46,844 nucleotides of DNA from Actinomycetota bacterium (GCA_016870275.1 VGBZ01000017.1:1-46844), one strand, 5' to 3'; positions 1-8,576 are shown, counted from the stretch's first letter. Notes: generated from the letters alone by a model not told the origin. Made by a program: numbers and translations.

Positions 1-107
1 TCCCCACCGACACCGTCCCCACCGACACCGTCCCCACCGCCACCGTCCCGACCGACACCGTCCCGACCGACACCGTCCCCACCGACACCGTCCCGACCGA
101 CACCGTC
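1..107 (+). repeat. 15-bp tandem repeat coding PTDTV
   Basis: Seven near-perfect 15-bp units (consensus TCCCCACCGACACCG, with C/G exchange at the fifth base and one A to C change) encode the pentapeptide linker of the anchored protein. The array may extend beyond the window edge. The length is a whole number of codons per unit, so copy-number change would keep the frame. Confidence 0.95.
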
Positions 108-281
108 CCGACAGCTGCGGTACTCGGTGTCACCGCCGGGCGATCGGCTCCACCGGCCCGCCTCGCTCTGACCGGCTCGACGGTCGGCGTACGGATCGGA
201 CCCAGTGCCGTGCTCGTGGGGCTCGGGGCCGTGCTCGCCCTCGGGGCGCGCCGCATCCGACGCCGAGCCGAACTTCCGTGA
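3..281 (+). CDS. C-terminus of LALTG cell-wall-anchored surface protein (partial)
   Basis: The frame is open from the window edge and ends at TGA 279-281, giving 92 residues of the C-terminus only. It starts with seven PTDTV-type pentapeptides (wall-spanning linker) and ends with a classical sorting signal: LALTG, a hydrophobic stretch of about 20 residues and an Arg-rich tail (RRIRRR). LAXTG is the motif known for class E sortases of high-GC Gram-positives, so the protein is probably linked to peptidoglycan. The next gene's GTG (278) overlaps this stop by 4 bases (GTGA), so the two are translationally coupled and part of the ECF importer operon. The N-terminal function lies outside the window. 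In streptomycete clusters that I recall with the same neighbours this position holds a prenyltransferase/squalene-oxidase-repeat barrel protein, but nothing visible here confirms that. Confidence 0.8.
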   Translation, partial: PTDTVPTDTVPTATVPTDTVPTDTVPTDTVPTDTVPTAAVLGVTAGRSAPPARLALTGSTVGVRIGPSAVLVGLGAVLALGARRIRRRAELP

Positions 282-1210
282 CCCTGCGCCGACTCGTGCC
301 ACGCTCCGCAACAGTGACAGCCGTGGTCGTGCTGCTCACCGTGACCGCACCAGCGGCGACGGCGGCGGGAGCCACAGGCGCCTGCGCAGGCTCGAACGGC
401 GTGACCGTCGTGGTCGATTCCCGACCACTCGGTGGCGGGATCACGATCCGGTGCGCCGAGGGTTCACCGAGCACGGGGATCGACGCCCTGCGACGAGCCG
501 GGTTCACCGTCCGAGGAACGGTCCGCTTTCCCGGATTCGTGTGCCGGATCGACGACGCCCCCGGTTCTGATCCCTGCCTCGACACCGCACCGGCCGACGC
601 CTTTTGGTCCTACTGGCATGCGTCACGGGGCGGATCGTGGACCTACAGCGACACCGGTGCCGCTGAGCGGACACCGCCCTCGGGCAGCGTCGAGGGCTGG
701 GTGTTCTCCGACGGGAGCGGACAACCACCCGGGATCGCACCGCCAGCACGGCCGACACCGACCACCACTGTGGCACCGCCCCCGGCCGCCGTGGCGGGAG
801 CTACGACCGTCGCTCCGCCGACGACCCGGCCTCAACCGGCACCCGGACCGGTTCCCCCGACGGTGCTCGCAGTTCCCTCGGGCAGTGAGGTCTCCCGACC
901 GGCGACCGAACCGGCACCGGTGCCGGACACCACCGGTGCCGGCCAGGGCGCCGCTGCGCCTGTGGTTGGAGCCACCGATGCCGGCGAGATCCAGATCGAT
1001 CCCTCTGACGTCGGGACGGTCGACCCCGGAGCTGCAACGTCGAACGGGACCGACGACGAGCGGACGGACCTGCTCGCTGCAGCAACGCCGGATGGACCCG
1101 ACTCCGGTTCACCCATCGCCACCGTGTTCGGAGCGGTGATCGTGGCGGCTGTGGCCACAACAGCGTTCATCACCTACCGCCGACGACGAGCGTCGACGGA
1201 ACCCCGATGA
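278..1210 (+). CDS. Secreted DUF4430-like protein with C-terminal membrane anchor
   Basis: The 310-residue protein has a signal peptide (residues 1-30, cut near ATAAGA), a compact domain at about 40-150 and a long Pro/Thr/Ala-rich linker, and ends in one membrane helix followed by RRRR. The domain pattern fits DUF4430, the beta domain that also forms the C-terminal half of animal transcobalamin: a VTVVVD strand, GSPSTGIDALRRAGF, a GFVCRID strand, then FWSYWHA and GSWTYSDTGA. It is expressed from a GTG overlapping the previous stop and overlaps the permease gene by ATGA. Its likely job is extracellular capture or presentation of the substrate of the ECF importer. The family match is made by eye. 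The linker length suggests that the domain reaches away from the membrane. Confidence 0.75.
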   Translation: MTLRRLVPRSATVTAVVVLLTVTAPAATAAGATGACAGSNGVTVVVDSRPLGGGITIRCAEGSPSTGIDALRRAGFTVRGTVRFPGFVCRIDDAPGSDPCLDTAPADAFWSYWHASRGGSWTYSDTGAAERTPPSGSVEGWVFSDGSGQPPGIAPPARPTPTTTVAPPPAAVAGATTVAPPTTRPQPAPGPVPPTVLAVPSGSEVSRPATEPAPVPDTTGAGQGAAAPVVGATDAGEIQIDPSDVGTVDPGAATSNGTDDERTDLLAAATPDGPDSGSPIATVFGAVIVAAVATTAFITYRRRRASTEPR

Positions 1211-2343
1211 CCGATCGCAGCATCCACCCTGCGGCGTGGTGGGCGTGGGCGGCGGGGCTCGCCGTGGCTGCGTCGAGGACCACCAATCCGCTACTGCTCG
1301 GGCTGATCATCGCTGTGGCGACCACCGTCGTGGTGGCGTGCCGCACCGACGCACCGTGGGCTCGGGCATTCCGGGGGTACCTGATCTTCGGAGCGGTGAT
1401 CGTGGTGATCCGCATGATCGCCTACGTGGTGGTCGGAAGCCGAATGGGAACGACCGTGCTCGTTCGGCTCCCCGAGGCACGCCTCGGTGACTGGGCCGCC
1501 GGGATCCGCATCGGCGGGGCCGTGACGCTCGAGGGCCTCTACGCCGCAGCGAGCGATGGGCTGAGACTGGCGACCATGCTCATCTGCCTCGGAGCTGCGA
1601 ACTCACTGGCTGACGCCAAACGGCTGCTGCGGTGTGTCCCCACCTCCCTCTACGAGATCGGCACCGCTGTGGTCGTCACGCTGAGCATCGCTCCGCAACT
1701 CGCCGAGAGCGTCGCCAGGGTGCGTCGAGCCCGGGCCCTGAGAGCCGGACGGACAAGCGGCCGCCGAGCCGTTCGGGCCATCGCCGTACCGGTTCTAGCC
1801 GATGCACTCGACCGGTCGCTGGCGTTGGCGGCATCGATGGACGTCCGTGGCTACGGTCGCACGACCGGTGTGAGCACCGGGGCCCATCGAGTGACCGGAG
1901 CCCTCGTCGTCATCGGGCTGATCGGCGTGACGATCGGGACCTACGGGTCGCTCGACGGAACGACCCCGCCGGCACTCGGGCTGCCGATGCTCCTCGGTGG
2001 CACCGTCGTTGCTGCCGCCGGACTGCTCTCGGCCCGCGGCCGTGTCCGGCCGACCACCTACCAGCCGGACCGCTGGGACGCCCGGGCGTGGACGGTCAGT
2101 CTCGGTGGGCTCTGCGTAGCGACCGCAACGATCGTTGCGGGACGCGTCGATCCGGACCGACTCGTGCCGCCGTTCGACCCGCTGACGTGGCCCTCGCTCC
2201 CCCTGCTCGCCGCCGCCGGCGTCGCCGTCGGCCTGGCGCCACTGATGGTGGCTCAACAACTACCCGTCGTCCTCCGTCAGCCCGGCCGAGAGGACGGTGC
2301 TGCGAGCAGGTCACCGGCCGAGATCCGAACGGCCCTTCGATGA
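1207..2343 (+). CDS. ECF transporter T component (EcfT/CbiQ-like permease)
   Basis: The 378-residue polytopic membrane protein is the energy-coupling T subunit. Two Arg-containing helices that couple T to the ATPases are visible: an ARALRAG-like segment near residue 177 and SMDVRGYGR near 213, the usual EcfT signature. About eight hydrophobic segments are present, with extra C-terminal helices after residue 240, making it longer than the usual 250-270 residues. The start ATG overlaps the DUF4430 gene's stop (ATGA), and the gene ends in ATGA with the ATPase gene, so T, A and S form one transcript. A dedicated T-A-S set places this in the group I ECF systems. Confidence 0.9.
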   Translation: MTDRSIHPAAWWAWAAGLAVAASRTTNPLLLGLIIAVATTVVVACRTDAPWARAFRGYLIFGAVIVVIRMIAYVVVGSRMGTTVLVRLPEARLGDWAAGIRIGGAVTLEGLYAAASDGLRLATMLICLGAANSLADAKRLLRCVPTSLYEIGTAVVVTLSIAPQLAESVARVRRARALRAGRTSGRRAVRAIAVPVLADALDRSLALAASMDVRGYGRTTGVSTGAHRVTGALVVIGLIGVTIGTYGSLDGTTPPALGLPMLLGGTVVAAAGLLSARGRVRPTTYQPDRWDARAWTVSLGGLCVATATIVAGRVDPDRLVPPFDPLTWPSLPLLAAAGVAVGLAPLMVAQQLPVVLRQPGREDGAASRSPAEIRTALR

Positions 2344-3983
2344 TCCACCTCGACGAGGTGAGCGTCACCTTTCCCGACGCTGTTGAACCGACGCTCGCAC
2401 GGGTGCAGTTGCGCATCGAGGAGGGCACCATCTGCCTGGTGACCGGCCCGACCGGATCCGGCAAGTCCACCCTGCTGCAATCGATCGTCGGCCTGGTCCC
2501 GCGTTCCACCGGGGGGCACCTCGCCGGTCGGGTCACCGTCGCCGGTCGCGATACGGCCCACCACCCGCCCCGAGACCTCGCCGACCTCGTCGGCTACGTC
2601 GGCCAGGACCCGGTCGCCGGGTTCGTGACCGACTCCGTCGAAGCGGAACTCGCCTACGGGCCCGAGCAGTTATCACTCCCGGCGACGGTCATGCGGGTCC
2701 GGGTCGAGGAGACCCTCGATCTGCTCGGCCTGGCAGATGTTCGCCACCGTCCGCTGCTCGATCTCTCCGGCGGCCAGCAGCAGCGAGTCGCCATCGCCGC
2801 TGCGCTGACGACGAGGCCCCGGGTGCTCGTGCTCGACGAGCCGACGTCATCGCTCGACCCGACGGGCGCCGAGGAGGTCCTCGCTGCGCTGTCGCGTCTG
2901 GTGCACGACCTCGGCATCACCGTCATCATCGCCGAACACCGGCTCGAGCGGGTGTTGCAGTTCGCCGATCAGCTCGTGGTGGTCGAGCGTTCCATGGTGC
3001 GCTCGGGCGAGCCGGCCCGGATCGTCGCCGACAGTCCTGTCGCTCCGCCGGTGGTGGAACTCGGCCGCCGCCTCGGCTGGTGGCCGATTCCTCTGTCGGT
3101 TCGTGACGCCCGCCGATTCGCCGCCGATTACCGAACCGCTGGAGCGCAGCCCCCCGATCCTCCCGACATCAATGGTCCCGCCGCAGCAGAGATCACCGGT
3201 CTCAGCGTTCAGCACGGAAGCGTGCGGGCGGTCGACCGAGTCGACCTCGTGCTGCACCGAGGCGTGGTCACTGCGCTGGTCGGCCGCAACGGTTCGGGCA
3301 AGAGCTCGCTGTTGTGGGCGATCCAGGGGACCGGGACCCGCACTGGCGGGTCGACCGTCGTGGGAGGTCTCGAGACCGGATCGGCTGACGCGGCATCTCG
3401 CCGGGCCGCCGTGGCGCTGGTGCCCCAGACGCCAGGTGATCTGCTCTACCTCGACACCGTGGCCGACGAGTGTGATCAGGCCGATGCCGAGTCCGGCGCA
3501 CCGCCGGGCACGTGCTGTGAGATCCTCTCGGATCTGCTCGTCGCCCCGGGGTCGGTCGGTATCGACGGCGCCACGCACCCACGCGACCTCTCCGAGGGTC
3601 AGCGGCTGGCGGTCGTGCTGGCGATCCAGCTCACCGCATCGCCGCCGGTGATCCTGCTCGACGAACCCACCCGCGGCCTCGACTACGACGCAAAGCGGGC
3701 GTTGAGCGCCGTCCTCCGTCAACGAGCCGACGCCGGAGCGGCCATCGTGGTAGCCACCCACGACGTGGAGTTCGCCGCCACGACCTGTGACCGGACGGTC
3801 CTGCTGGCGCAGGGTGAGATCGTCGCTGACGGACCGACTGCGGACCTGCTCTGCCCCTCGCCGACGTTCGCACCGCAGGTGTCGCGCATCATGGCCCCGG
3901 AACCGTGGCTGGACGTCGACGCGCTAATCGCCGCAGTCCAGCCCGCTCGGCAGTGTGCCGATGCCCGAACGGAGCGACCGTGA
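2340..3983 (+). CDS. ECF transporter fused ATPase (two ABC domains)
   Basis: The 547-residue protein carries two complete ABC ATPase domains. The first has Walker A GPTGSGKS (36-43), signature LSGGQQQR and Walker B VLVLDEPTSSLD. The second has Walker A GRNGSGKS (about 315-322), the variant signature LSEGQRL and Walker B VILLDEPTRGLD, followed by the switch His (ATHD). It powers the ECF importer and corresponds to a fused EcfA-EcfA', as in mycobacterial Rv2326c-like proteins. The same frame is open far upstream to 1632, but the ATG at 2340 overlaps the permease stop by 4 bases and begins with the expected MIHLDEVSVTF strand, so the longer start is rejected. It overlaps the S-component gene by GTGA. 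Confidence 0.93.
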   Translation: MIHLDEVSVTFPDAVEPTLARVQLRIEEGTICLVTGPTGSGKSTLLQSIVGLVPRSTGGHLAGRVTVAGRDTAHHPPRDLADLVGYVGQDPVAGFVTDSVEAELAYGPEQLSLPATVMRVRVEETLDLLGLADVRHRPLLDLSGGQQQRVAIAAALTTRPRVLVLDEPTSSLDPTGAEEVLAALSRLVHDLGITVIIAEHRLERVLQFADQLVVVERSMVRSGEPARIVADSPVAPPVVELGRRLGWWPIPLSVRDARRFAADYRTAGAQPPDPPDINGPAAAEITGLSVQHGSVRAVDRVDLVLHRGVVTALVGRNGSGKSSLLWAIQGTGTRTGGSTVVGGLETGSADAASRRAAVALVPQTPGDLLYLDTVADECDQADAESGAPPGTCCEILSDLLVAPGSVGIDGATHPRDLSEGQRLAVVLAIQLTASPPVILLDEPTRGLDYDAKRALSAVLRQRADAGAAIVVATHDVEFAATTCDRTVLLAQGEIVADGPTADLLCPSPTFAPQVSRIMAPEPWLDVDALIAAVQPARQCADARTERP

Positions 3984-4819
3984 CGTTTCCGGTCCGGGCT
4001 GCCGCTGACCCGACGACCCTGCGTCGGCCGGTACTGATCGGCGCACGGGGCGGGATGGTGCTCACGCTCGTGTCGTTCGTCGGGCTCGCCGCCTTTGCCT
4101 GGCCCCTGCTGTTGCGGGTCGAGGCGGGTGGTGCCGGCCACACGAGCGACGCCCCGTTCGTGTTCATGGTGATCCTTCCCCTTCTGTTGGCGGTGCTGCT
4201 CGCTGAGTTCGCTGACGGTGGAATCGATGCCCGCACCCTCGCGGTTCTCGCCGTGCTCGCGAGCGTGGGTGCGGCGCTCCGTCCGCTCGGAGCCGGCACG
4301 GCCGGTATCGAGACGGTCTTCTTCCTGCTCGTCGTCGGGGGCCGCGCCGTTGGACCCGGCTTCGGATTCCTGCTCGGTACCACCACGCTGTTCGCCTCGG
4401 CGCTGCTGACGGGCGGAGTCGGCTCGTGGCTTCCGTTCCAGATGCTCGCTGCAGGGTGGGTCGGCCTGGGAGCAGGCCTGCTGCCGAGAGCACGAGGGCG
4501 TCGAGAACTCGGTCTGATCGTCGCCTACGGGATCGTGGCGTCCTACGCGTACGGCCTGCTCATGAACCTGTGGTTCTGGCCGTTCGCTCTGACGACCGAT
4601 TCGGAACTCGTCTACACGGCTGGGGCACCGCTCTCGGACAACCTGCGACGCTTCGGCGTGTACGTGCTGGTCACGTCGCTCGGCTGGGACACCGGTCGGG
4701 CGATCACGACGACCGTCCTGCTCGTCCTGGCGGGACCAGCGGTGCTCGCCGTCGTGCGCCGTGCGGTCCGTCGGGCATCGTTCGGTGCGCCGGTCGGGTT
4801 CAGCCCGCCGTCCCCCTGA
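3980..4819 (+). CDS. ECF transporter substrate-binding S component (CbrT-like candidate)
   Basis: The 279-residue integral membrane protein has about six hydrophobic segments and the S-component hallmark region (FFLLVVGGRAVGPGFGFLLG, then LLTGGVGSWLPFQMLAAGWV) in which the helix-packing Gly/Ala face contacts the T subunit. The GTG at 3980 overlaps the ATPase stop; a longer start at 3905 would run antiparallel to no benefit and is not used. The S component decides substrate. The association with a DUF4430-like secreted protein and dedicated T and A genes suggests a cobalamin-type or cobalamin-precursor substrate (the CbrT/U/V group), but the ligand is an inference. The stop codon overlaps the end of the convergent small gene on the other strand by 20 bases. 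Confidence 0.8.
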   Translation: MTFPVRAAADPTTLRRPVLIGARGGMVLTLVSFVGLAAFAWPLLLRVEAGGAGHTSDAPFVFMVILPLLLAVLLAEFADGGIDARTLAVLAVLASVGAALRPLGAGTAGIETVFFLLVVGGRAVGPGFGFLLGTTTLFASALLTGGVGSWLPFQMLAAGWVGLGAGLLPRARGRRELGLIVAYGIVASYAYGLLMNLWFWPFALTTDSELVYTAGAPLSDNLRRFGVYVLVTSLGWDTGRAITTTVLLVLAGPAVLAVVRRAVRRASFGAPVGFSPPSP

Positions 4820-5057
4820 CGATGGCCTCGCCGCTCGGCGAGTACGTCGCCGACCGGAGGCGCCGCCGTCGACGACAGCGGATCTCCACGACGGCGTCAG
4901 CCCCGAGGTCGGCGGCTCGGTCCCGGAGGAGTGACTCGAGTTCCCGGCGTCTGTCCGCATCGGACATCCACCGTTGCTCGACGATCCGCACTCCAACCCG
5001 CCCCGGAACCCGGTGCGCGCCCGCATCCGGACCTTCGATCAGCTCGACCTGTCCCAT
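4800..5057 (-). CDS. Small hypothetical protein, resembles the C-terminal half of YbjQ-like proteins
   Basis: The 85-residue protein starts at ATG 5057 (alternative ATG 5072; GGGG stretches lie upstream of both). It contains an Arg/Glu-rich helix (RRRELESLLRDRAADLG) and then GADAVVEIRCR with a closing SPSGEAIVRG strand. The A-x-x-L-GADAVV-(x)n-GEA(I/V) pattern resembles the heavy-metal-binding YbjQ/DUF74 family and some small lipoproteins, but the N-terminal half of that family is absent, so no function is given. It is convergent with the ECF operon and lies downstream of the SDR gene on the same strand, 97 bases after its stop. An upstream extension to 5246 is Ser-rich, atypical and not supported. 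Confidence 0.5.
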   Translation of the reverse strand: MGQVELIEGPDAGAHRVPGRVGVRIVEQRWMSDADRRRELESLLRDRAADLGADAVVEIRCRRRRRLRSATYSPSGEAIVRGTAG

Positions 5058-5154
5058 CCGGATTTGCCCCATCCGTTGATTCAGGCCCCCCCACCGGACC
5101 TCGTCGTTCGCCGGCGCCGAGCTTCGACAATTCGACCTCACCAGCAAGCTGCGT

Positions 5155-5985
5155 TCAACCGATGCGCCTGACCCCGGCCACGAGGACCCGCTGGCCGACG
5201 ACCGCCGGGAGCCGGGCGATGAGCTCGAAGAGCCGGGCGTCGGCACCGATCAGGATCCGGCGGCGGTCCCGCTCGACGGCCGAGACGATCCTGTGGGCCG
5301 CCCGCTCAGGCGAGGTCCGAGCAGCTCGTTCGAAGTTTCGGATCATCTCCTCACGGTCTCCGGTGACTGACGCAGCTCCACGAGAGGTGCGGGCGCTCCG
5401 GGCGATGTTGGTGCGGATCCCCCCGGGGTGCACGGTCGTGCACGACACCCCGCTCCCTCCGGCCTCGAGTTCGACCCGGAGCGAGTCGGTGAACCCCCGG
5501 ACGGCGAACTTGGCGGCGCAGTACGCCGATTGCGTCGGGATTCCAATCAGTCCGAACACGCTCGAGATGTTCACGATGTGTCCGGAACGAGCATCGATCA
5601 TGTGCGGCAGAAACGCCTGCGTGCCATGCACGACACCCCAGAAGTTGATCTCGACGAGCCAGCGGGCGTCGGCCGGGTCCATCTCCTCGACGGTCGCAGT
5701 GAGCGCCACGCCGGCGTTGTTGACGACCAGGTCGACTGCACCGTGCGCGTCGATCACATCTGACGCCCAGGAGAACACGGCGTCGCGATCGGCCACGTCG
5801 ACCGCTGCCGTCGTGATCTTGACCCCGCGCCCCTCGCAACGAACGGCGGTGGTGGCGAGTCCGTCGGCGTCGACGTCACAGAGCGCCAGATGCACTCCCC
5901 GACGGGCCAGCGTCTCCGCCAGTGCCCGGCCGATACCCGATCCGGCGCCCGTCACTGCGGCCACCTGCCCTCGGTGGACTTTCAC
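5155..5985 (-). CDS. Short-chain dehydrogenase/reductase (SDR)
   Basis: The 276-residue classical SDR shows the Rossmann motif TGAGSGIG (12-19), the NNAG motif near 91, the catalytic Ser in NISSVFG and the YCAAK catalytic Tyr/Lys, followed by HPGGIRTNIA. It oxidises or reduces an alcohol/carbonyl group with NAD(P)(H). The GTG start at 5985 has a strong ribosome-binding site (AGGGAGG, 5 bases before it), while the longer frame to 6324 overlaps the monooxygenase gene and lacks family sequence. It lies 40 bases after the monooxygenase gene on the same strand. The order hydrolase, FMO, SDR facing a regulator recalls the mycobacterial mymA-lipR-sadH locus, which suggests a role in lipid or hydrophobic ketone metabolism. 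Confidence 0.88.
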   Translation of the reverse strand: MKVHRGQVAAVTGAGSGIGRALAETLARRGVHLALCDVDADGLATTAVRCEGRGVKITTAAVDVADRDAVFSWASDVIDAHGAVDLVVNNAGVALTATVEEMDPADARWLVEINFWGVVHGTQAFLPHMIDARSGHIVNISSVFGLIGIPTQSAYCAAKFAVRGFTDSLRVELEAGGSGVSCTTVHPGGIRTNIARSARTSRGAASVTGDREEMIRNFERAARTSPERAAHRIVSAVERDRRRILIGADARLFELIARLPAVVGQRVLVAGVRRIG

Positions 5986-6025
5986 GATGCCCTCCCTGAA
6001 CCTTGATGTCCACTGACTACCCGGC

Positions 6026-7600
6026 TCACTGCGCTCCCGTGTTGACCGTGACCGTCTCCGATCGGCGCACGATCTCCGGGTCTGCCGCTCGGACACGGCG
6101 CCCTCCCACGGGACGGGCTCCGGAGAAGCGAAGCCCCTCACCGAGGCCGTCGTGACGCATGGCCCGACGGTCGCGTACGTAACTCTGGTACACCCTCCAG
6201 GGGAACCGGTCGCCCTGTCGTGGGAGACGACCCTCGGAGCGGAGGACGTAGCCGGATCTGAGTCCCATGATCGAGTCATGCGACGGGGCCACACCATCGG
6301 CGACCGGGGTGCACGTCGCTGCACCGGACGACCGCAGGTGGTTCACCAAGCGACACACGTAACAAGCGGTCAGGTCCGACTTGAGGGTCCAACTGGCGTT
6401 GGTGTAGCCGACTGCCATCGAGAAGTTGGGCACCCGCTCGAGCATCATCCCCTTGTAGGCCATGCGCTGGGAGACATCGACCGCCTCACCATCGACGGTG
6501 AGCTCGATCCCGCCGATGAACAACAGGTCGAGTCCGGTGGCAGTGACCACCGTGTCGGCGGGCAGCTCGCGACCCGAGCGAAGACGGATTCCGTCGGGGG
6601 TGAACGTCTCGACAAGATCGGTGACGACCTCGACGGTGCCATTGCGGATTCCCGTAAAGAGATCGCCGTCGGTCACGACGCAGAGACGCTGATCCCACGG
6701 GTCGTACCGGGGTGAGAAGTGGGTGTCGACGTCGTAGCCGGCGGGGAGAAGCCGTTCGACGCCACGTCGGAGGATCCGTCGGGTGACATCCGGTCGGCGC
6801 CGACTGAACTCGTAGGAACCCTGCGCGGTGAGTGTGTAGAGCCAGCGTAGGACAGGACCTTCCCATCGCTTCGGCAGCAGGCGTCGCAGGCGCCTCGTGA
6901 GCGGGTTCACTCTGGGGAGCGCAGCCACGTACGTCGGCGAGCGTTGGAGCATGGCGACCCGAGCACCCTGCTCGGCGAGTGCCGGAACCAGAGTGATCGC
7001 CGTGGCGCCACTCCCGATCACGACGACCCGTTGACCGCTGACGTCGAGGTCCTCCGGCCAGAACTGAGGATGGACGAGCGTGCCCCGGTAGTCGGCGGTT
7101 CCGGGGAAGTCGGGCTGATACCCGCGGTCGTAGCGGTAGTAACCGGTGCACGACGAGATCCAGTCACAGGTCACGACCACCGGTTCCACTGTCCCGTCAG
7201 CAAGCGTGTGTTCGGCTCGCACCGTCCACCGACCGACCTCCGAGTCGAACGAGGCCGACACCACCCGGTGGCCGTAGCGGATGTGGCGGTCGACCCCGTA
7301 CTCAGCTGCGGTCTGCCGCAGGTACTCGAGGATCACGGGACCTTCGGCGATCGACTCGGGCTGTGACCAGGGCCGGAACGGGTACCCCAAGGTGAACATG
7401 TCCGAATCGGAGCGGATCCCGGGATATCGGAACAGGTCCCAGGTGCCGCCGAGGTCGTTGCGGGACTCGAACAACGCAAAGGTCGCCCAGGACGATTCCA
7501 TCCTCAGGCGACACGCCGCTCCGATTCCCGACAGTCCCGCTCCGATGATCAGCACATCGACGTGCTCGGCATGCTCCGCAGCGGGTGAATCCACCGTCAC
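6026..7600 (-). CDS. Baeyer-Villiger-type flavin monooxygenase (EthA/MymA-like)
   Basis: The 524-residue protein has an N-terminal FAD Rossmann motif (GAGLSG, 20-25), the GGTWDLFRYPGIRSDSD segment (51-67) typical of EthA/MymA-type enzymes, the BVMO fingerprint YRGTLVHPQFWP (171-182; Tyr in place of the first Phe) and a second, NADPH-binding Rossmann motif (GSGATA, 196-201). It inserts oxygen next to a carbonyl or oxidises S/N groups using NADPH and O2. Its GTG start overlaps the stop of the preceding hydrolase gene (GTGA), so the two are co-translated. Regulation is probably by the divergent TetR protein through the operator at 8531-8547. Confidence 0.9.
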   Translation of the reverse strand: MTVDSPAAEHAEHVDVLIIGAGLSGIGAACRLRMESSWATFALFESRNDLGGTWDLFRYPGIRSDSDMFTLGYPFRPWSQPESIAEGPVILEYLRQTAAEYGVDRHIRYGHRVVSASFDSEVGRWTVRAEHTLADGTVEPVVVTCDWISSCTGYYRYDRGYQPDFPGTADYRGTLVHPQFWPEDLDVSGQRVVVIGSGATAITLVPALAEQGARVAMLQRSPTYVAALPRVNPLTRRLRRLLPKRWEGPVLRWLYTLTAQGSYEFSRRRPDVTRRILRRGVERLLPAGYDVDTHFSPRYDPWDQRLCVVTDGDLFTGIRNGTVEVVTDLVETFTPDGIRLRSGRELPADTVVTATGLDLLFIGGIELTVDGEAVDVSQRMAYKGMMLERVPNFSMAVGYTNASWTLKSDLTACYVCRLVNHLRSSGAATCTPVADGVAPSHDSIMGLRSGYVLRSEGRLPRQGDRFPWRVYQSYVRDRRAMRHDGLGEGLRFSGARPVGGRRVRAADPEIVRRSETVTVNTGAQ

Positions 7601-8511
7601 GATCCAGACCCGGCCAGGAGTGGACGCAGGCGGCCCGCCTCCCCGAAGAGCTCGTCCCCCCAGGTCTCGACCAACTCGTCGGTGTCGTAGTCATCGGGGT
7701 GGAAGCCGACCCGGTCGTAGGCGCAGAGCTGATCCCACACCTCACGGCGGAACATCGGGGTGCGGCGGAAGTGGCGCCAGCTCCGCCGTAAACGGCCGGG
7801 CCGGTAGGTGGCCCTGTCGCCCAGCAGTGACAGCAGGGTGAGGAAGGACATCGACACGATCAGTCCGCCCCGTAGGAGCTTCATCGTCCAGATCCGGAGC
7901 CGCTCGGAGCCGCCGGCAACTCGGTACACGTCGAAGGCCACCGCCTTGTGTTCGGACTCCTCGAGCGCATGCCACGTGAAGACGTCGCTGACGATCGGGC
8001 CGGGGAGCCGTCGGGCCCCGTCGTCGGTGAGCGCCAACTCTGCGAGCGTGGCAGTGAAGTGCTCCATGGCTGCCGTTGCCGCGAGGTTGCCGATGGGCGG
8101 AACGATCTTCTCCCTCGTCGTGAGCGCCCATCGGGTCAGACGCTCGTAGCGCCTGGTCGGGTAGCCGAGTTGGTGGAGTCGATCGTTGAGGACCCGGTGC
8201 TCCCGGCCGTGGACCGACTCCTGGCCGATGAAGCCGGTCACCTGCCGCCGCAGGGTCGGCTCGGTGACGAGGTCCCGGTGGTGACGGACCGAACGCACGA
8301 AGTACTCCTCGCCTTCGGGGAAGACCGACGAGAGCGTGGCGAAGAAGTGGCTGAGGATCAGGTCGCCGTCGGCGGCGAAGTGCTTGGGGAGGTCGGCGAG
8401 TGTCTCCTCGAAGGCGACTCGGCGGGTGGGCACGTCGCGGTCCGGACTCGTTGCATCCACCGTGCGGGAGGCGGCGGGGTCGGAACCTGTGACAGTGGTG
8501 ACAAGGGCCAT
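7597..8511 (-). CDS. Metal-dependent hydrolase-like protein (PF10118/DUF455-like diiron fold)
   Basis: The 304-residue protein matches the family annotated as predicted metal-dependent hydrolase (PF10118): an all-helical protein with a likely dimetal site. Visible Glu/His pairs that fit this are GQESVHGREH (about 97-106), EHFTATLAE (about 148) and WHALEESEHKAVAFD (about 181-195). A hydrophobic segment (LIVSMSFLTLLSLLG) follows, so it may touch the membrane. ATG 8511 is preferred over the longer frame to 8652, which would run through the shared promoter region. It is the first gene of a three-gene unit with the monooxygenase (4-base overlap) and SDR. In mycobacteria this family sits with SDR/FMO genes of lipid metabolism; its actual reaction is not known to me. 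Confidence 0.75.
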   Translation of the reverse strand: MALVTTVTGSDPAASRTVDATSPDRDVPTRRVAFEETLADLPKHFAADGDLILSHFFATLSSVFPEGEEYFVRSVRHHRDLVTEPTLRRQVTGFIGQESVHGREHRVLNDRLHQLGYPTRRYERLTRWALTTREKIVPPIGNLAATAAMEHFTATLAELALTDDGARRLPGPIVSDVFTWHALEESEHKAVAFDVYRVAGGSERLRIWTMKLLRGGLIVSMSFLTLLSLLGDRATYRPGRLRRSWRHFRRTPMFRREVWDQLCAYDRVGFHPDDYDTDELVETWGDELFGEAGRLRPLLAGSGS

Positions 8512-8530
8512 GCTGGACACGATAAAGAAT

Positions 8531-8547
8531 TTGAGTGATTTGCTCAA
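8531..8547. promoter_or_regulatory. Palindromic TetR-type operator
   Basis: TTGAG-N7-CTCAA is a 17-bp interrupted palindrome midway between the divergent hydrolase operon (start 8511) and the TetR gene (start 8574). It overlaps the expected -35 region of tetR (8540-8545) and lies just upstream of TTTATC (8526-8521), the possible -10 of the hydrolase operon. Such placement would let one TetR dimer pair repress both directions. Confidence 0.65.
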
Positions 8548-8561
8548 GTACTGAAATCTGT

Positions 8562-8576
8562 TAAACTCGTCACATG
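8562..8576 (+). promoter_or_regulatory. Leaderless promoter of the TetR gene
   Basis: TAAACT (8562-8567) is followed after 6 bases by the ATG at 8574. A transcript starting 6-7 bases after the -10 would begin at or next to the start codon, and no ribosome-binding site is present. A -35 candidate TTGCTC (8540-8545) is 16 bases upstream, inside the operator. Confidence 0.65.

Noticed and set aside
1-107. Possible CRISPR or regulatory repeat array
   Set aside because: Units are contiguous 15-mers without spacers and encode a PTDTV linker in frame.
1632-3983. Long upstream extension of the fused ABC ATPase (783 residues)
   Set aside because: The first 236 residues are Arg/Pro-rich antisense-like sequence overlapping the permease in another frame; the ATG at 2340 has the 4-base overlap and the family N-terminus.
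3719-5026. 435-residue minus-strand frame over the ECF operon
   Set aside because: Low-complexity Arg/Glu/His composition typical of a GC-rich shadow; it lies antisense to the well-supported ATPase and S component.
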